DNA of 64,000 nt from Harmonia axyridis (GCF_914767665.1 NC_059504.1:22794001-22858000), one strand, 5' to 3'. Shown: positions 43,111-54,820, counted from the stretch's first letter. Made by a program: numbers and translations. The notes: a model not told the origin generated them from the letters alone.

Positions 43111-43440
43111 CTCATTTTGCTAACCGATGTACCCCTCAGGAATATTAGATGTAGGTATGCTAGGAACGGTACACGAAAGGGATGACAAATCAGGATGTCA
43201 GACATTTTGCAGGGTATCCTTATATCAGCAAATTTCTTCAATTTATTCGTCATACTATGAGGACAGTTATTTTCATAACTCAGGTGTATAGACTGTGGAG
43301 TATAGCCCTAGATTTCATTGGAGGATTCTATCGATTATCGACAGTGAATGATCAGCTCATATGATCTACCAGCTCTGTAGATGTAGAGGTTGTTAGTATA
43401 AAATATCCAAATTCTCTTGAAGGAAGCTGAATATTTCGAT

Positions 43441-43640
43441 TATACAAGGGTTGTCCAAATTTCCAGAAAATCCTTTGGGGCCAGTGAATTTATTGCCTAA
43501 CAATACTCTAGATTCTTCAGAATAAACACCGGTATTTAGCGGATCGCGGTATCCACTTCAAAGGGATAGCCAAGCTATTTTATGGACTAGTTCAAGTGAC
43601 TTTGGATATACTATAAAAGCAATTCAGGGCAAAATATGAA
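43441..43640 (+). pseudogene. Retroelement-like fragment, colinear copy of 21541-21730
   Basis: One frame reads SGSRYPLQRDSQAILWTSSS then DFGYTI, running through the junction at which the copy at 21541-21730 is inverted. It is therefore the colinear form. Upstream CGATTATACAAGGGTTGTCC is also shared. Degraded beyond 43640. Confidence 0.45.
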
Positions 43641-44267
43641 TATCAGTTCCAGTACTCCGTAAATCCTTGAAAATTGCCGAAAAACAATTTTATTTTCCTT
43701 TTTTCCTTCATAAGCTTCTTCGACCAACGGTAATTGATTTTGCTTCGGGATCGAAAGAAAACTATTTGAATTTGAGAGTCCAGTAATTTTTATCATTTAT
43801 TCTTTGTAAACCTTTGGATTAGCTGAGATGAACATGTGTCAACTCACTTTTTCACTATTTACGCTTCAAAATGTGAGAAGTCGAATAATCCAACCATTTT
43901 CCGTTTGAAGCTCTTCTCGGAAATTATTAATTCATTCATGTTGTGGGAAAAGAAATATTGACTAAAATCCCAAAAGTGACTTTCTATCTGATCTATAATT
44001 CCTTTTGTTATTATTTCATTTTTATTTGAATTTCGGACGAAAATTAGTTGATCATTCCAGCTCGAATTTTTCAAATCAAAACTCTCAAATTCATAAAATC
44101 TTGTCATAAAACCTTGAATTTAAAAAAATTGACGGTTTTTTTGGTATCGACAAACAAATTCCTACCAAATATAGTCTTCATTTTTTCGAATTTCTTGTTG
44201 TCCCATCTGCATATTTATCATCTTGTTTCCTCCCTTCTGGTTGAATTATCTGAAAAATTTCTATGAA
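43641..44267. other. AT-rich stretch, nothing recognised
   Basis: Opposed frames of 61-82 codons (43611-44266) with AT-driven composition and no domain. Confidence 0.24.
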
Positions 44268-44692
44268 TTCAAATGAATAATGTATTGGGTATAAAGTCAC
44301 TTAACGATCTTATTAAGTTCTTCATTAAATTTAGCCTAGCTTTCGGTCATTTACATGGCCATCATCAGGGCACTGGAAACATTTTTTTCATTAAGAAAGA
44401 ATATATAAAACTCATTAGTTATTTAAATCTGAACTTACAATTAATCTGAACCTAACAATGAAAAATTAGACAGAAACATAACAATGAGAGTCACCTTTTA
44501 ATAAAACTTCCTGGTCATACAATTAAAATCTCAAAATTGGTAAAATTCACAATTCAATTATCTTGAAATAGATATCTGTAAAAACACATGGCAGCAAGAA
44601 CGTAAACATTCAGAAACTATGAAAATTGACACCGACAACAAATTTAAACTACTAAAACTTCAGTTATACCCAATACGTTATTCATTTGATCT
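44268..44692 (-). mobile_element. Inverted-terminus element with hammerhead-like core
   Basis: ATTCAAATGAATAATGTATT then GGGTATAA at 44268 and the inverse TTATACCCAATACGTTATTC at 44664 bound about 425 bp. On the minus strand CCCTGATGATGGCCATGTAA continues ATGACCGAAAG. This is CTGATGA, a stem (GGCCAT-GTAA-ATGACC, one mismatch), then GAAA, the hammerhead ribozyme core order. Penelope-like terminal repeats are known to carry hammerheads. No ORF is present, and I could not fold a full stem I and III. Confidence 0.5.
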
Positions 44693-44979
44693 TGTTACAA
44701 AGTCGATAATTCTTTTCTTGCAATTTCAATTAATTCTACTGTTTTTAATTCTGGATTCTTGACACGATGAATTAGTGTGTTGAATTTAGATCGAAATTCA
44801 GGGTATACTTGAAGTCACTCCATTCAACTTGCAATTACTTCACTTGAAATTATCCATATACCAATTGGCAATAAAACATTCCAGTCTCCTATTCATCTAC
44901 AGCTCCCCTCTCCATCATAATAATTTTATTAAGTAACAATCCATCAGATAACAGCAATAACAGCCCTCTCGGTTTAAAA

Positions 44980-45420
44980 CGAAAACCATTTCGAAAATTG
45001 AACTATAAAACTCATAATTTCCAAACGGCACTTCTCCAGATTGAAGGGGGCGAGGAGATTCGCAAATGTCATAATCAGTATCAGATTTCGTCCACCACCG
45101 GTCAACGGAAAAATAACGATGAATCGCCGGATGGAAGGGTTGCGCCTACCCTCGCTGTGACCATCTGTTGACGACAAGTAGAGAGGAAAAAAAGTCGAGC
45201 TACGGTGACGCGCTACAACCCTAGCCGTAAGTCATTTCGTTTGGGGTGTAACGTAAAAAGGGGTATTAAAATGCAAATAAAGTAACCGACAAGAGGAACC
45301 CTCGGGTTCATTATGTCCCGGAGAGAGAGCTCAAGCAGTGTCGGCGAGAGAGAGCAACTGGTATGGATGCTGTGTGCAGATCAGGTGGTAGGTCGGTGGG
45401 AATAGTTGGATTACGTATTT
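44980..45420. other. GC-richer island 20
   Basis: Contains paired GAGAGAGAG runs (45319-45328 and 45347-45355), a 67-codon minus frame and AAAAAGTCGAGCTACGG near 45189. No domain. Candidate regulatory DNA. Confidence 0.3.
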
Positions 45421-46984
45421 GTATACATTAGGGCTTTATTGGAAGCGTATAGTGATTCTCACGAAGGTAAAGGGGTTGATTTGGTTTTTTTTTCTTTGGA
45501 TAGGGTGGCAGGTTGCAAAGGGCGTTATTTGGGAGTTGATTAGGAGTGAGTTTTTTGCGAAGTAAAGGTATTAACACTGCAAGTTTTGATATCATTCATT
45601 AAGAAATTATTGCTCATGTTTCAAATATTTCATTATCTGTCGATAAAATTGATACAATTGTTGATTTGAAAGTTCTCTTTGAAAAAGTCGTTTTGTACTA
45701 TTTCATCAGGTTCTTCTTCAACGAACTTCTATATTCAGGTATTCACTGAAATTTAACGGTGTAATTTTTAGGGTCAATATATTTATTGTTTCGTTGTTAT
45801 ACCAACCTTATCACATAATGTTCATACTCTTGCAGCGGTTTCTCTTTCGTTGACATCCACCATTACTACCTACTTACGTCACTATGGCTTTTGGAAAAAG
45901 GATAGTTTTATTTCATTTTTTAAACGCATCAGACGAATAAACAAGCTTCTGGGATTCTATCACAACAACAATAATAATGTATTGATCCTGTTGAACCCAA
46001 TGCTGGTTATAGGAAAGACAAGTCATTCGATTACAGAATTATATTTCTGTCATCTGAGTACTAATTCAGCTTGTAATATGCCTTACGAATCATCAGCGAT
46101 TTAACTATTTTCTTGAAACTTAATCTATTCACTTATTTCACAGAATCGGACAAGTGATTTTAAAGTTTAAAACACTGATGAAATGAATATGTTTCAAATT
46201 TCCTGGTTTTGTGAACAGCCAAAGACGAGAGTTTCAGTACTTCTTTTAGAGTAACAACTTGATAAAGGCTGATTTGTTATCCGACACATATAATAAGCTT
46301 TTATACATAAATATAGAAGGCTCAGTTAGAATACTATTGGCAACAAATACAGGTTCACATTGCTCATGAGGTCCAACTCGGAAAATCATTGTAATGAGAC
46401 GTTTCTCGGATATGAATACTCTATTTGAATCCCAATCCCATAATTTGCCCATATTATGATGTTATAGGCGATAATGGGTATAACACAGAAGCTCTTATCT
46501 ATCGTAAAGCATAATAGGGCGTGCTTAGTTTCCCACATACAATGACATGATGTGTACGATCAGTCTATTTCAAATTTTGTCAACGTATAAACCTAAAAAT
46601 TTAAGTGTGTTATTGGACATTTAATCATTGAATTGAAACTGATTCACTCTAAGGTTCTTAAATTCAAAAATTCAGACTAAGGGATATTAACAATGAGAGT
46701 ATTTCCTTTGCACAACTCAACAAAGATATCGACCTAGAGTTTGCAGCACCGTATAAGCTCAGTAAGGCTCCGAACCAAGTCCGCTACCGAAGAACTACTA
46801 TGAAACGTGACATATGAACATGGTGAGGCATGCCTCGATGTCAAAAACTAATACTAGAAAATCTGAGATCTCGCAGATGAGTTTATCATAATACATTTTA
46901 TTCTGTTAACGACAAATTTTAGGCATTTGAATTCAGCACGTCAATTGCATCTCTACGGGACCAAGAAAAGAAAATATGTTGTAG
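45421..46984. other. Long AT-rich stretch without recognised gene
   Basis: An 84-codon plus frame (45850-46104) and a 68-codon minus frame (46246-46452) lack domains. TTCTTCTTCAACGAACTTCT then ATATTCAG|GTATTC near 45714-45743 is a weak acceptor-donor abutment. No repeat family recognised. Confidence 0.25.
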
Positions 46985-47640
46985 TTAACTTAACGACCTA
47001 TCATTTCCGCAGCAGGGTCCTATACTGCAAACTGCAAAGCAAACCGTTTCTGCCAATCCTGCAGATCGAAACGAAACTAATTCAACGAAGAATCTAGCCA
47101 TCGTTTCATCAAGCGCACAGGCCGCGCCTTGACCCCGCGACTTCGCCCACGCGGAGACCCACGCCAACCATGCAAATACGCAACAAAAAAAAAAGCGCTT
47201 AACGAGACGTTATTGCCGTTATTTCGCGTGTCCCGTAATGGTCGCAAATTGACGTTAATACCGCCGTTTTTCTCTCTCGTCCTTCGACTCGGATCGGCGA
47301 TCGGCCAATCGAAACGTCGAAGGCGGAATTTTCGAGCGAGATGCATCGGAGTGCGCGTCGGGCCGAATTTCCAGTCGATCATCGCTGGGCCCACGTGGGT
47401 CGCGAAGTGGGACACGTCAATTTGACGGGCCTCTCGTCCGTAGGCTTGAAACGTCGTAGATCGTGATCGTTTAGGCGAGAACGCGGCATTTGGGATTGTT
47501 ACGGATCGCTTGAAATGACGGCAATAATTGCCGCAGTGAAAACGTAATTATAAGCTGTGTGTGTACGTTAGCTGGTTGCGTTCTCTTTTTTAGATGCTCG
47601 GGGATAAGCCCACGCGTCGAGCGGATCTTGAGTTTTGCCT
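46985..47640. other. GC/CpG-rich island 21
   Basis: Overlapping 112-codon minus and 98-codon plus frames over 47077-47425 and a 60-codon minus frame, none with a domain. Very CpG-dense (TCGGATCGGCGATCGGCC near 47290). Candidate regulatory DNA. Confidence 0.36.
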
Positions 47641-47664
47641 CTGTTGTAGATTCTACTACACTTT

Positions 47665-48385
47665 TTCCAATTGTATTTCAGAATGGAAAAGTATAATTCA
47701 GAAAAAGGAAATTGGATTTGAGATTAGTTAATTTAATTTCAGAAAAACGAAATTGAACGTCAGATTAGGAAGTTGTAATTCAGAAAAATGAATTAAAATT
47801 CAGTTACAGCAAATAATATTTCAGAGAAGGAAAATTGTATTTCGGAGGTAATCAATTCAGATAATGTAGAATGTAATTTAGAACAGTACCGAATTTGAAG
47901 TACCAGTACAAAATGCAACATAAGTATTAAATAGATACTATTTATTTGTATTAATATTGAAGTACATGTAACCAATTCTGAATTACATATTGCTATTCTG
48001 AAATACAAATGACCGTTTCTGAATATGAAGTTCTTTTTCTATGATTGACAGCAAATATTGATTTAGCAGACACATATCAATCAGCAAAGTATTACTTTTC
48101 CTTCCTAGGCAGCAAAGTGATTATTCTCAATGCGATTAAAACATCCGACATTTTCTGACAATCAATATTTTTTGCCACCTTTATGGAGGAGTAAGTAGGT
48201 ACTTCTAAGTCTAAGTCTGAGCCTCGCTAAGCTCGGCTATGAACTATCAGCCGATCTACTACTCTGCTGCCTAGTAAAACAATTAACTATCTGCTGAATT
48301 TCAAATTCCCTATTCTGAATAACAACTTCCAATCCTGAATTAAAATTTCAATTACATTTCAAGCTTTCTGGATTACAATTGGTGA
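47665..48385. repeat. Diffuse array of TTCAGAAA-type motifs with a strand switch
   Basis: TTCAG(A)-(4-6 nt)-GAAATT-like units recur every 20-30 bp on + from 47670 to about 47890. From about 47970 to 48035 and again at 48290-48350 the same motif appears as its inverse (TTCTGAAT...). Family F copy 2 is inserted in the inverse half. Degenerate and visibly patterned, with no coding potential. Confidence 0.5.
48044..48290 (+). repeat. Family F repeat, copy 2 (short form)
   Basis: Same ends as copy 1 (GATTGACAGCAAATATTGAT ... CTGCCTAGTAAAACAA) but lacks about 250 bp of the middle and half of the right stem-loop. Confidence 0.62.
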
Positions 48386-48789
48386 AACCAATGGAGGTTA
48401 TAATATGTAGCATCTTGCCAAATTTAATCATAATTAATTATTTATCGATTGGAAATGTATTGATGTTATCTGGATTATAGAAGTGCAAACTTCCTCGGAA
48501 GTTTCTGAAGATGTTAATATTCGAAAAAAACAGGGGATAAAAGCTGAAAATGGATACGCTCTTTGTCTTTTCGATACCTATAGTTGAAACATCACTCTCA
48601 TCTAGCAGTTCTACAAATATTTCTTTCATGAAACTTTTCGTTTTTCAAAATCTTCTGAAAGGTTAAATTATAATCCCCATCGAATTGACCATCATGTCCT
48701 ATTTAATCCAAATATATGTCATTCATCAAATCCTTCGAACCTCCAAAGGTTTGCCCAACTCCCGAAAATATCATTCCCTTTCAGCACGT

Positions 48790-49080
48790 TCTGAATACCA
48801 TACTGATTAATCTGGCGGACGTTGGTGTCGAACTTAATTAGGCCCCAATTCACCGGAGGCCGACGTCTAAGACGACCCTTATTCGGACCGCTGGCCCGAT
48901 GGCTTCGTCAAAGGCCATCGAGCGTAACCTTTCGCTCTTGAGGGTCCCGTACACCGGCCCACGTCCCCTAATGTCCCGTCCTTTACTTCTAGGCCCATTT
49001 CGGGCACGTGGTCAACACGCGATCCAATATTATATGCGTGAGTTGTCCGACCTTCCCGGTTTTGTTTGCATATTTTTGTT
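48790..49080. other. GC/CpG-rich island 22
   Basis: Short island with a 65-codon plus frame, no domain; AACTTAATTAGGCCCC near 48831. 48386-48790 before it is AT-rich with one 63-codon minus frame and nothing recognised. Confidence 0.3.
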
Positions 49081-49334
49081 TTTTTTGTTTGGGTAATTTT
49101 GGATCTCGTTATATTTCGATGTTAGATACTGTTCCATTGTTGTTTTAGGTAGAGCTCGAGAATAATTAATTGTTGCTGGTTGAATCGTTCTGGCGGTTTT
49201 TCCTTGGTAAACGCGAGAGTCGAATCAGGAATCAGTATGACGGTATTTGGTGTTTTTTGAAAGGGCGCTAATTTGAGAGCAATAGATGGCTGTAGCTGAA
49301 AGTAAGAAATAAATAGATCGTAGATGTCACACAA

Positions 49335-50015
49335 TAAGTGTAGATATTTGTAAACATAACGCCATCGAATTATTAGTCGATTCGTGTCTGCATCATAAAG
49401 TTATTCTCGATTAAACATGTCAGCTCACAAGCCAAATTCTCGCCATTTGCGGGAGGTTTCAATTTTCTGTTTTAATATGAAGAAATCTGCAGCTGAGGCT
49501 CATCGAATGCTCTCAAATGCCTATGATGAGGCCGCTATTAGGGAAATAACGTGCAGAGAGTGGTTACAACGCTTCAAGAACGGTGATTCTAACGTCGAAG
49601 ACCAGCAAAGCGGTGTATAGAGGTTTTCGAAGATGCAGAATTGGAGGCATCACTTGATCAAGACTCGTGTCAAACGCAACAAGAATTGGCAGAATCATCG
49701 GGAGTGACGCAACAAGCCATTTCAAAACGCCTGAAAGACATGGAATGATTCAGAATAAGGAAATTTTGCAAGGCAAAGACGAAAGGGATTTCTGCATCGT
49801 ATTGCGACTGTGTCGATCAATGGCATACGGCCTGGCTGACTAGCACTTCAGGTTTCAGGAAAAGGCAAAAAATTGGATCGATTCGTGGATCACTTCAAAA
49901 GATGACCAGTTTTTTGAACGCGGGATTCGTACGCTGCCCGAAAGATGGGAGAAAGTAGTGGCCAGCGATGGACATTACTTTTAATCATGAATGTATAACC
50001 AGCTCTATGCAGTAG
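49335..50015 (+). mobile_element. Second mariner copy, internally deleted
   Basis: Same subfamily as 22051-22917, opposite orientation. The likely 5' end TAAGTGTAGATATTTGTAAAC at 49335 resembles the other copy's TATGAGTGTACAAATTTGC. The 3' side ends about 35 bp after the stop, before a recognisable inverted terminus, at the edge of island 23. Confidence 0.72.
49417..49984 (+). pseudogene. Mariner transposase, internally deleted and frameshifted
   Basis: MSAHKPNSRHLREVSIFCFN, then MKKSAAEAHRMLSNAYDEAA and WLQRFKNGDSNVEDQQSG form the N-terminal helix-turn-helix part. A frameshift follows (RFSKMQNWRHHL instead of VFEDAELEASL). After a deletion that removes the catalytic core, the end reads KAKNWIDSWITSKDDQFFER and GIRTLPERWEKVVASDGHYF-stop. 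No catalytic Asp remains. Confidence 0.8.
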
Positions 50016-50039
50016 ATAGTAGATTTGCCATGATCGACC

Positions 50040-50810
50040 GTTTTCCAATACTCCGCTTCCGATGACCGGACCAGCAGACAGCTACAAAGTTCTTTTCGAC
50101 GTCCGAAAGCCTCATCCCGAAAAAGCTCCGCGTCCGATACCATCTGCTTCGGAAACCTCGATTTGTCCGAGACTGACTCATAATAAGACGTCCGGAGAAG
50201 AGGAGGAGACCGGTCTCTCCTATCTCGCGCTATTGATTCGACCCAGTAAATCTCAGTCGGCAGTGCAATCTGACGTTTCGGGAACGCGGGCAATTTCACC
50301 TATACGCGCGGCATCTGTGCGACGCCGCTTATCTGGCATCCGAGAGTGCTGCGACTGACACAGGTTAAGTATTTCGGCGTTCCGAGGGATCCGAGAGCAG
50401 CGCGATACCTCCACCGCCCACCCCCCGGTAATCTGCCAACGCCACGCGGTCGGCCAATTGTCATCTCATAAATCCTTCGGTGGGGATTTGGCCGGACCGC
50501 AAGCGAGGCGTTCTATTTCGAACATTTCGGCCAGAGAGAGAGAGATACATACACATTGTTCCGATTCCCTAATGACGCCCGAATAGTTGGGAACGGCACC
50601 AAAAACCTTTAAGCCGACTTCGGTCCGACCGGACGCCCGGGGGTCGGCAGTCCGTATGACGTCAAGACAACGTATATCACCGAGAGCGGGCGCTGGATTA
50701 ATTTACGGTGAGGATATAGGTGAGATTTGCGTCCGTGGCGCCGAAAAACAGGCGAGATAGCCGATTTACGAGGATCGTCCACTCTGAACTCGAATTGTAT
50801 GTACACAAAA
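50040..50810. other. GC/CpG-rich island 23
   Basis: Largest island (about 0.77 kb). Overlapping 104-codon minus and 98-codon plus frames at 49985-50358 and a 65-codon minus frame at 50609-50806, none with a domain. A GA run lies at 50535-50547. TTCCGAGGGATCCGAGAGC near 50379. Confidence 0.37.
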
Positions 50811-51124
50811 CATTTGTCCCTACGGACTAGATTTTTCGTTAAGATTAACGAATGGAATATACGATGAGTTCGGAGATAATTCGAAAAAACACCCCCTGAT
50901 GTGCTATTAAAATGTAAGGAAAGTAGTTTCTAGTTTTGAGATTTTTGAGAATAAGAAATTCTTTCATAATGTGTTATATACATTGATTTGGAATAAGATC
51001 CAAAAAACACCATATATGGAGTCTTCAGTTTGAAGACCAGCAAACTGATGAGTGCCTACTTCTATGGAAAGTATGTAAAGGTCGAAGATAATTGTAATAT
51101 CCACCTCGGCGACAAACTGTCTGT
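50811..51124. other. AT-rich spacer, nothing recognised
   Basis: No frame or repeat of note; the right edge enters family G copy 3. Confidence 0.28.
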
Positions 51125-51530
51125 GGCGACAAAAAACAATTAGACATAATGCCTGTGTCTAGCCAAATCACAATACTTGATATAAATGAACCTGTATTAA
51201 TGTAACAATGGTCTGTCGTGGTACTTGTGCATATACAACTTTCTCATTCATAGGCTTCTCAGAAAGATACAATAGAGAATATCTTTCCTCTACCTTAATT
51301 AGTGTGAAGGCACCATGATACATACCATTTCGCAGGCATACAACTTAGAGAATAAGAAAAGGAAGAAGAAATTCACGGTGTACAATATGATTTTACGTCT
51401 GAAACCAAGGTATAAAACTGGGAATAGGAGAGTTTATTGTAGTAAGTTACGAGGTGATGACCAGTTGAGTTAGTAGAGTGTTCAAGGATGTTTCCAAGTG
51501 CTGTACCACAATAAAGTTCTCGTCTGTCGT
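51125..51530 (-). repeat. Family G repeat, copy 3
   Basis: Minus orientation, closest to copy 1: CAGGCATACAACTTAGAGAA near 51334 and ATGACCAGTTGAGTTAGTAG near 51458 are inverse matches to copy 1. Flanked on the left by a short inverted GGCGACAAACTG...GTGGCGACAAAA duplication. Confidence 0.65.
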
Positions 51531-52600
51531 CCGTCAATGTTTAAATAATCCCCAAGAAAACGTGATACTCCAAATGTCTATTGCTCGCCTGCTTACTAGC
51601 CTCGGATCCTCCTCGGCTTTCAACTTGCAGACTCTACTATATGGACCATTTTGTTGTCCTTGGTTAGGTACATAAATTACTATTGCTAGCGGAAATTTTC
51701 CACATATATTTTCTTCTCGAAAGTGATCACAAAGTGTCCTCCAGCTCGTAGGACATACCAAGTATGAATTAAATTATTTTTTGAAATATATTAAGAAATC
51801 GTAAATTGATGAAAACCATTAAATCGTTTCAGCTTACTCGAATATATCGAACCTGCACACCAGCAACGTCAATACAAAATTTCACCGCACATTGACCACT
51901 CGAAATTGGATAAGTATAAAATCTCAGAAATCCAGAGTATCACTGGAAAAGATTCAGTTGCCGTGTTGTATTCGAGAGCTTCAAATCGAGTATTCTCGAG
52001 ATCGATCTGCTATTGGATTCTAAGCATCACAACTCGAAACCGCCTAATAACTAGCGGTTTCGATTACCTTCTCCAGATAATCTCGAGCCGTATCAACTTC
52101 GAATCTTATCGACTTCTCTCTCCTATTCGTATATCCACTTTTTCTCCTTGGTAGAACGTAGAAACGGATCTCAAAAATCATTCGTCGATTCGATATTATT
52201 GTACGAAGGTAATGCCGAAGTTTGGATGGCCATATGAAACTCTTCCGGGACTCGCAGAGTATAATATTGGATTGCATCTCGCGAAGGCCGTGCTCGAATT
52301 TCTTCGGTTCAATGGGAATAATCCAGTCGAACGATAAGCGAGAACGGAACCTTTCTCAAAAATTTCATCATTGGAGCAAATTTTATTGGTTATCACGAGG
52401 ACGGAATTTTTAGACGACGTCAAGTTAGGTGAACGGTTATGGGAACATTTGAAAGCAGATTTCATCGTTATGCTACCTAATAAGTCAAGAATGGGTTCAT
52501 GTTGAATGTCAAAGTTCGAGGGTAGGTACCTGGAACTTTTCAATTTCCACTCAATTATAGAACTTTCTCCTTGAAAGGTGGTCAAGTGAATGTCACGTGG
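51531..52600. other. Stretch without recognised gene
   Basis: Holds a 129-codon minus frame (52196-52585), overlapped by 77-codon minus and 63-codon plus frames. Its composition (S, N, F, I rich) and lack of domain argue against coding. GC moderately raised at 51900-52430. No repeat family recognised. Confidence 0.25.
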
Positions 52601-53260
52601 TATAAAGCCCTCTTAGGGTATAATAGGAGAAAAATTGTTGGATTCGTATTAATTATATTAAATATTGGTGGTTGGTTGGCTTCTATTATCTGCCAGGGGT
52701 CTCTGTTGATCTGAGAGTGCCGTAACACCATAAGGCAACTGGCCAGAGGCAATAAAGTGACTCCACCAGGGCACTGTAGTGTTGAAAGAAACGAAAAAGC
52801 CGATGAACTTGCAAAAATTGCATAAAGGTCAACACCTGCTTGACCTGAGCCTTTCTGTGGGTTAGGAAAAGACAGCGGTCCAGCAATGGGAGTTGAATAA
52901 TAGGATAACTCACTGAACAAACACTCCTGAACCTATTCAGGCTAAGAAATTCGTGATGATTTCACCGCCTACGCCAGAAAGCTCTTGAAGCTCTCACGAG
53001 CCGAGCCTCGGTGATGGTGGGACAGCTGACGGGGCACTGTCGGCACAAACATCATTTGTACCGTATAGGAAAGTCAGCATATGAGATTTGAGCCTCTGTG
53101 GATCAGAAGCAGAAATAGCCGAACAAATGGTATTCTTGGTCCGGCTGGCCTACGAACCATTCACATGGGGAAGCCGATCCTGGATGACCGAGAGGTAACG
53201 GCCCCTAAGGAGGTTGTCAATATCATTGACGACCTCCTTGGGTTTCCATGAATGAGTAGG
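52600..53260 (+). pseudogene. Non-LTR retrotransposon RNase H and C-terminal fragment
   Basis: Plus strand in pieces: VTPPGHCSVERNEKADELAK then IA-stop (RNase H end, P-G-H..VE.NE.AD.LA), then SRAE(L/P)R and GQLTGHCRHKHHLYRIGKSA (frame-shifted, H..Y.IGKS.), and LRTIHMGKPILDDREVTAPK then EVVNIIDDLLGFP-stop. This is the typical end of RNase-H-bearing elements (jockey/R1/I group). Several stops and frameshifts; RT absent. Probably a different lineage from 9390-10000, since the knuckle region differs. Confidence 0.75.
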
Positions 53261-53479
53261 GTAGAGAACAAAAGATTTACATAGTCGAAGTTCCCGGAAG
53301 GCTTACCGAGCCACAACGACCCCAGTTCAAATAATAATAATAATAGCTTGTACTATAAGCGTCTTGGATGGCCACATTAAGGTACTGTGTAGAACGAAGT
53401 GCCATCTGTCGAACAAACCCGAAATCGCCGTGGAACCACCACCTGCAAGCGTAATATAGGGAGATGAATATCGCGAGAG
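53261..53479. other. Retroelement 3' flank with AAT run
   Basis: (AAT)n at about 53329-53345 follows the RNase H relic by some 75 bp and may be its 3' tail microsatellite. Confidence 0.35.
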
Positions 53480-53910
53480 TATCCTCTCTCATATCCAGAT
53501 ATCCATCAGTTCGTCGTCTGCCCGCGTCGACGTGGACGCGACGCCCTGCCGTCGCCATAAATTACCTCTAGCCCGGTGCCTGGAATGCCGCTGCGGCTCC
53601 CCATCAAGAATTCATGGCCCTTCGTTCGGAATTGCGGCGTCGTCCCCGCAAAGATGAAATTTTTACACGCCTCTTAATTTTAGTGAGGTATGAATAATGA
53701 TGCGACGGTCGCGAATTTTCAAATATTTGCCTAGACGAGAGAGGACGGGCGGCCATCGGCTCTGCTATATTTCATGAAAATTGCAACCGTTTTATCTCTC
53801 TAGCCGCTCCGGAGTAGAAGAGGGGATTGAGCCCTTTCTCTCTGATGGTCTGGTTTTGATGTGCAGCGGCGGTTATACGTTCAGGTTGGGTTATGTAATT
53901 TTAAATTGGG
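53480..53910. other. GC/CpG-rich island 24
   Basis: A 93-codon minus frame enters from the left and a 62-codon plus frame leaves on the right, neither with a domain. GCCCGCGTCGACGTGGACGC near 53520. Confidence 0.33.
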
Positions 53911-54469
53911 ATGGGATGGTTATGATGGTTAATTTGGAGAATTTAACGGAGTCATTATTGAGATCGTAAGTCTTGGTTTATCGTTGTAACTATTGTGTGT
54001 TCATTGCTCGATTCAATTAGAAATCGAAAGTGTCAAATAAAACTTTAAAATAATTGAATAGCCTATTGTTGTTAAATGGATCATTTATGCCTTTTATATC
54101 ACCTAAAATGACGAACTGTACAACAATAATTTGGCCATATATCTGTCCATTTAGCAACTATAACTTCCACGTAAATATCTGAAATAGTAGGTAGTTCGGC
54201 TAGTATAGTAAATATGGATGGTTTATATCCTTGTCCAACAGGCAACTAAACTTTATATTAACCAATGTGTAGGGAATATTTAATTCTTGATATAGCTATT
54301 TTTTCGTCGATTTTCAAAATTATGGATTCATTCAGATATTGAGGTTTTAACGGTAGTTGGGTTTGAATGGTATCGTATCTCGCTATTTTCCTAATTGGCG
54401 AATGCAAGTAATTAGGGTGTTCCTGAATTGGAGCCACAATGGATAATGAGAGATTACTTGCATCATTTA
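53911..54469. other. AT-rich stretch; left part of a 119-codon minus frame
   Basis: The frame 54258-54617 includes at its start FTQSIAKINKDSINCYNPHK from family D; the rest is not recognised. No independent gene supported. Confidence 0.25.
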
Positions 54470-54660
54470 AAGATGAAGATATCCTATAAACATTGGAACA
54501 CAAGAGCTTTGTTTTCGAGATACTGAATATTTCTTGTAGTCGTACTTTTTTGTGGGGATTATAACAGTTTATCGAATCTTTATTGATCTTCGCTATAGAT
54601 TGAGTAAATAAGTACAAAAACTTATGATTAGCTCATTTATTACAGTTCACCAACTGGCTC
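54470..54660 (-). repeat. Family D repeat, copy 3
   Basis: Inverse of 30335-30490. The minus strand reads MYLFTQSIAKINKDSINCYN PHKKVRLQEIFSISKTK in pieces, related to WYSFTQSVAKIYEDSIIWYN at 63660 (+). So D copies share a short protein-like frame of unknown family. Confidence 0.5.
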
Positions 54661-54679
54661 TTTTCGATAATTTGGATTT

Positions 54680-54820
54680 ACCTAAAGATCACTAAAGACT
54701 TGTTTGAAATTTTTTATCGAAATCGGTAGCAGATTCAAGAAATCTACGAGAAACCGAAAAGTATGGTACTGGACCAAAGTTTCTTGTTACATTTTTCTAA
54801 ACTATCAGTGGCGCTATAAG
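54680..54820 (+). repeat. Family E repeat, copy 2
   Basis: GAAATTTTTTATCGAAATCG then GTAGCAGATTCAAGAAATC and TTTTTCTAAACTATCAGTGG match 28690-28810 with about one substitution in five. Confidence 0.5.

Noticed and set aside
47077..47425. Opposed 112- and 98-codon frames
   Set aside because: Mirror frames in CpG-dense sequence, typical stop-poor DNA; neither looks like a known protein.
52196..52585. 129-codon minus frame
   Set aside because: No domain, low-complexity composition, overlapped by other frames; no start or splice context that supports it.
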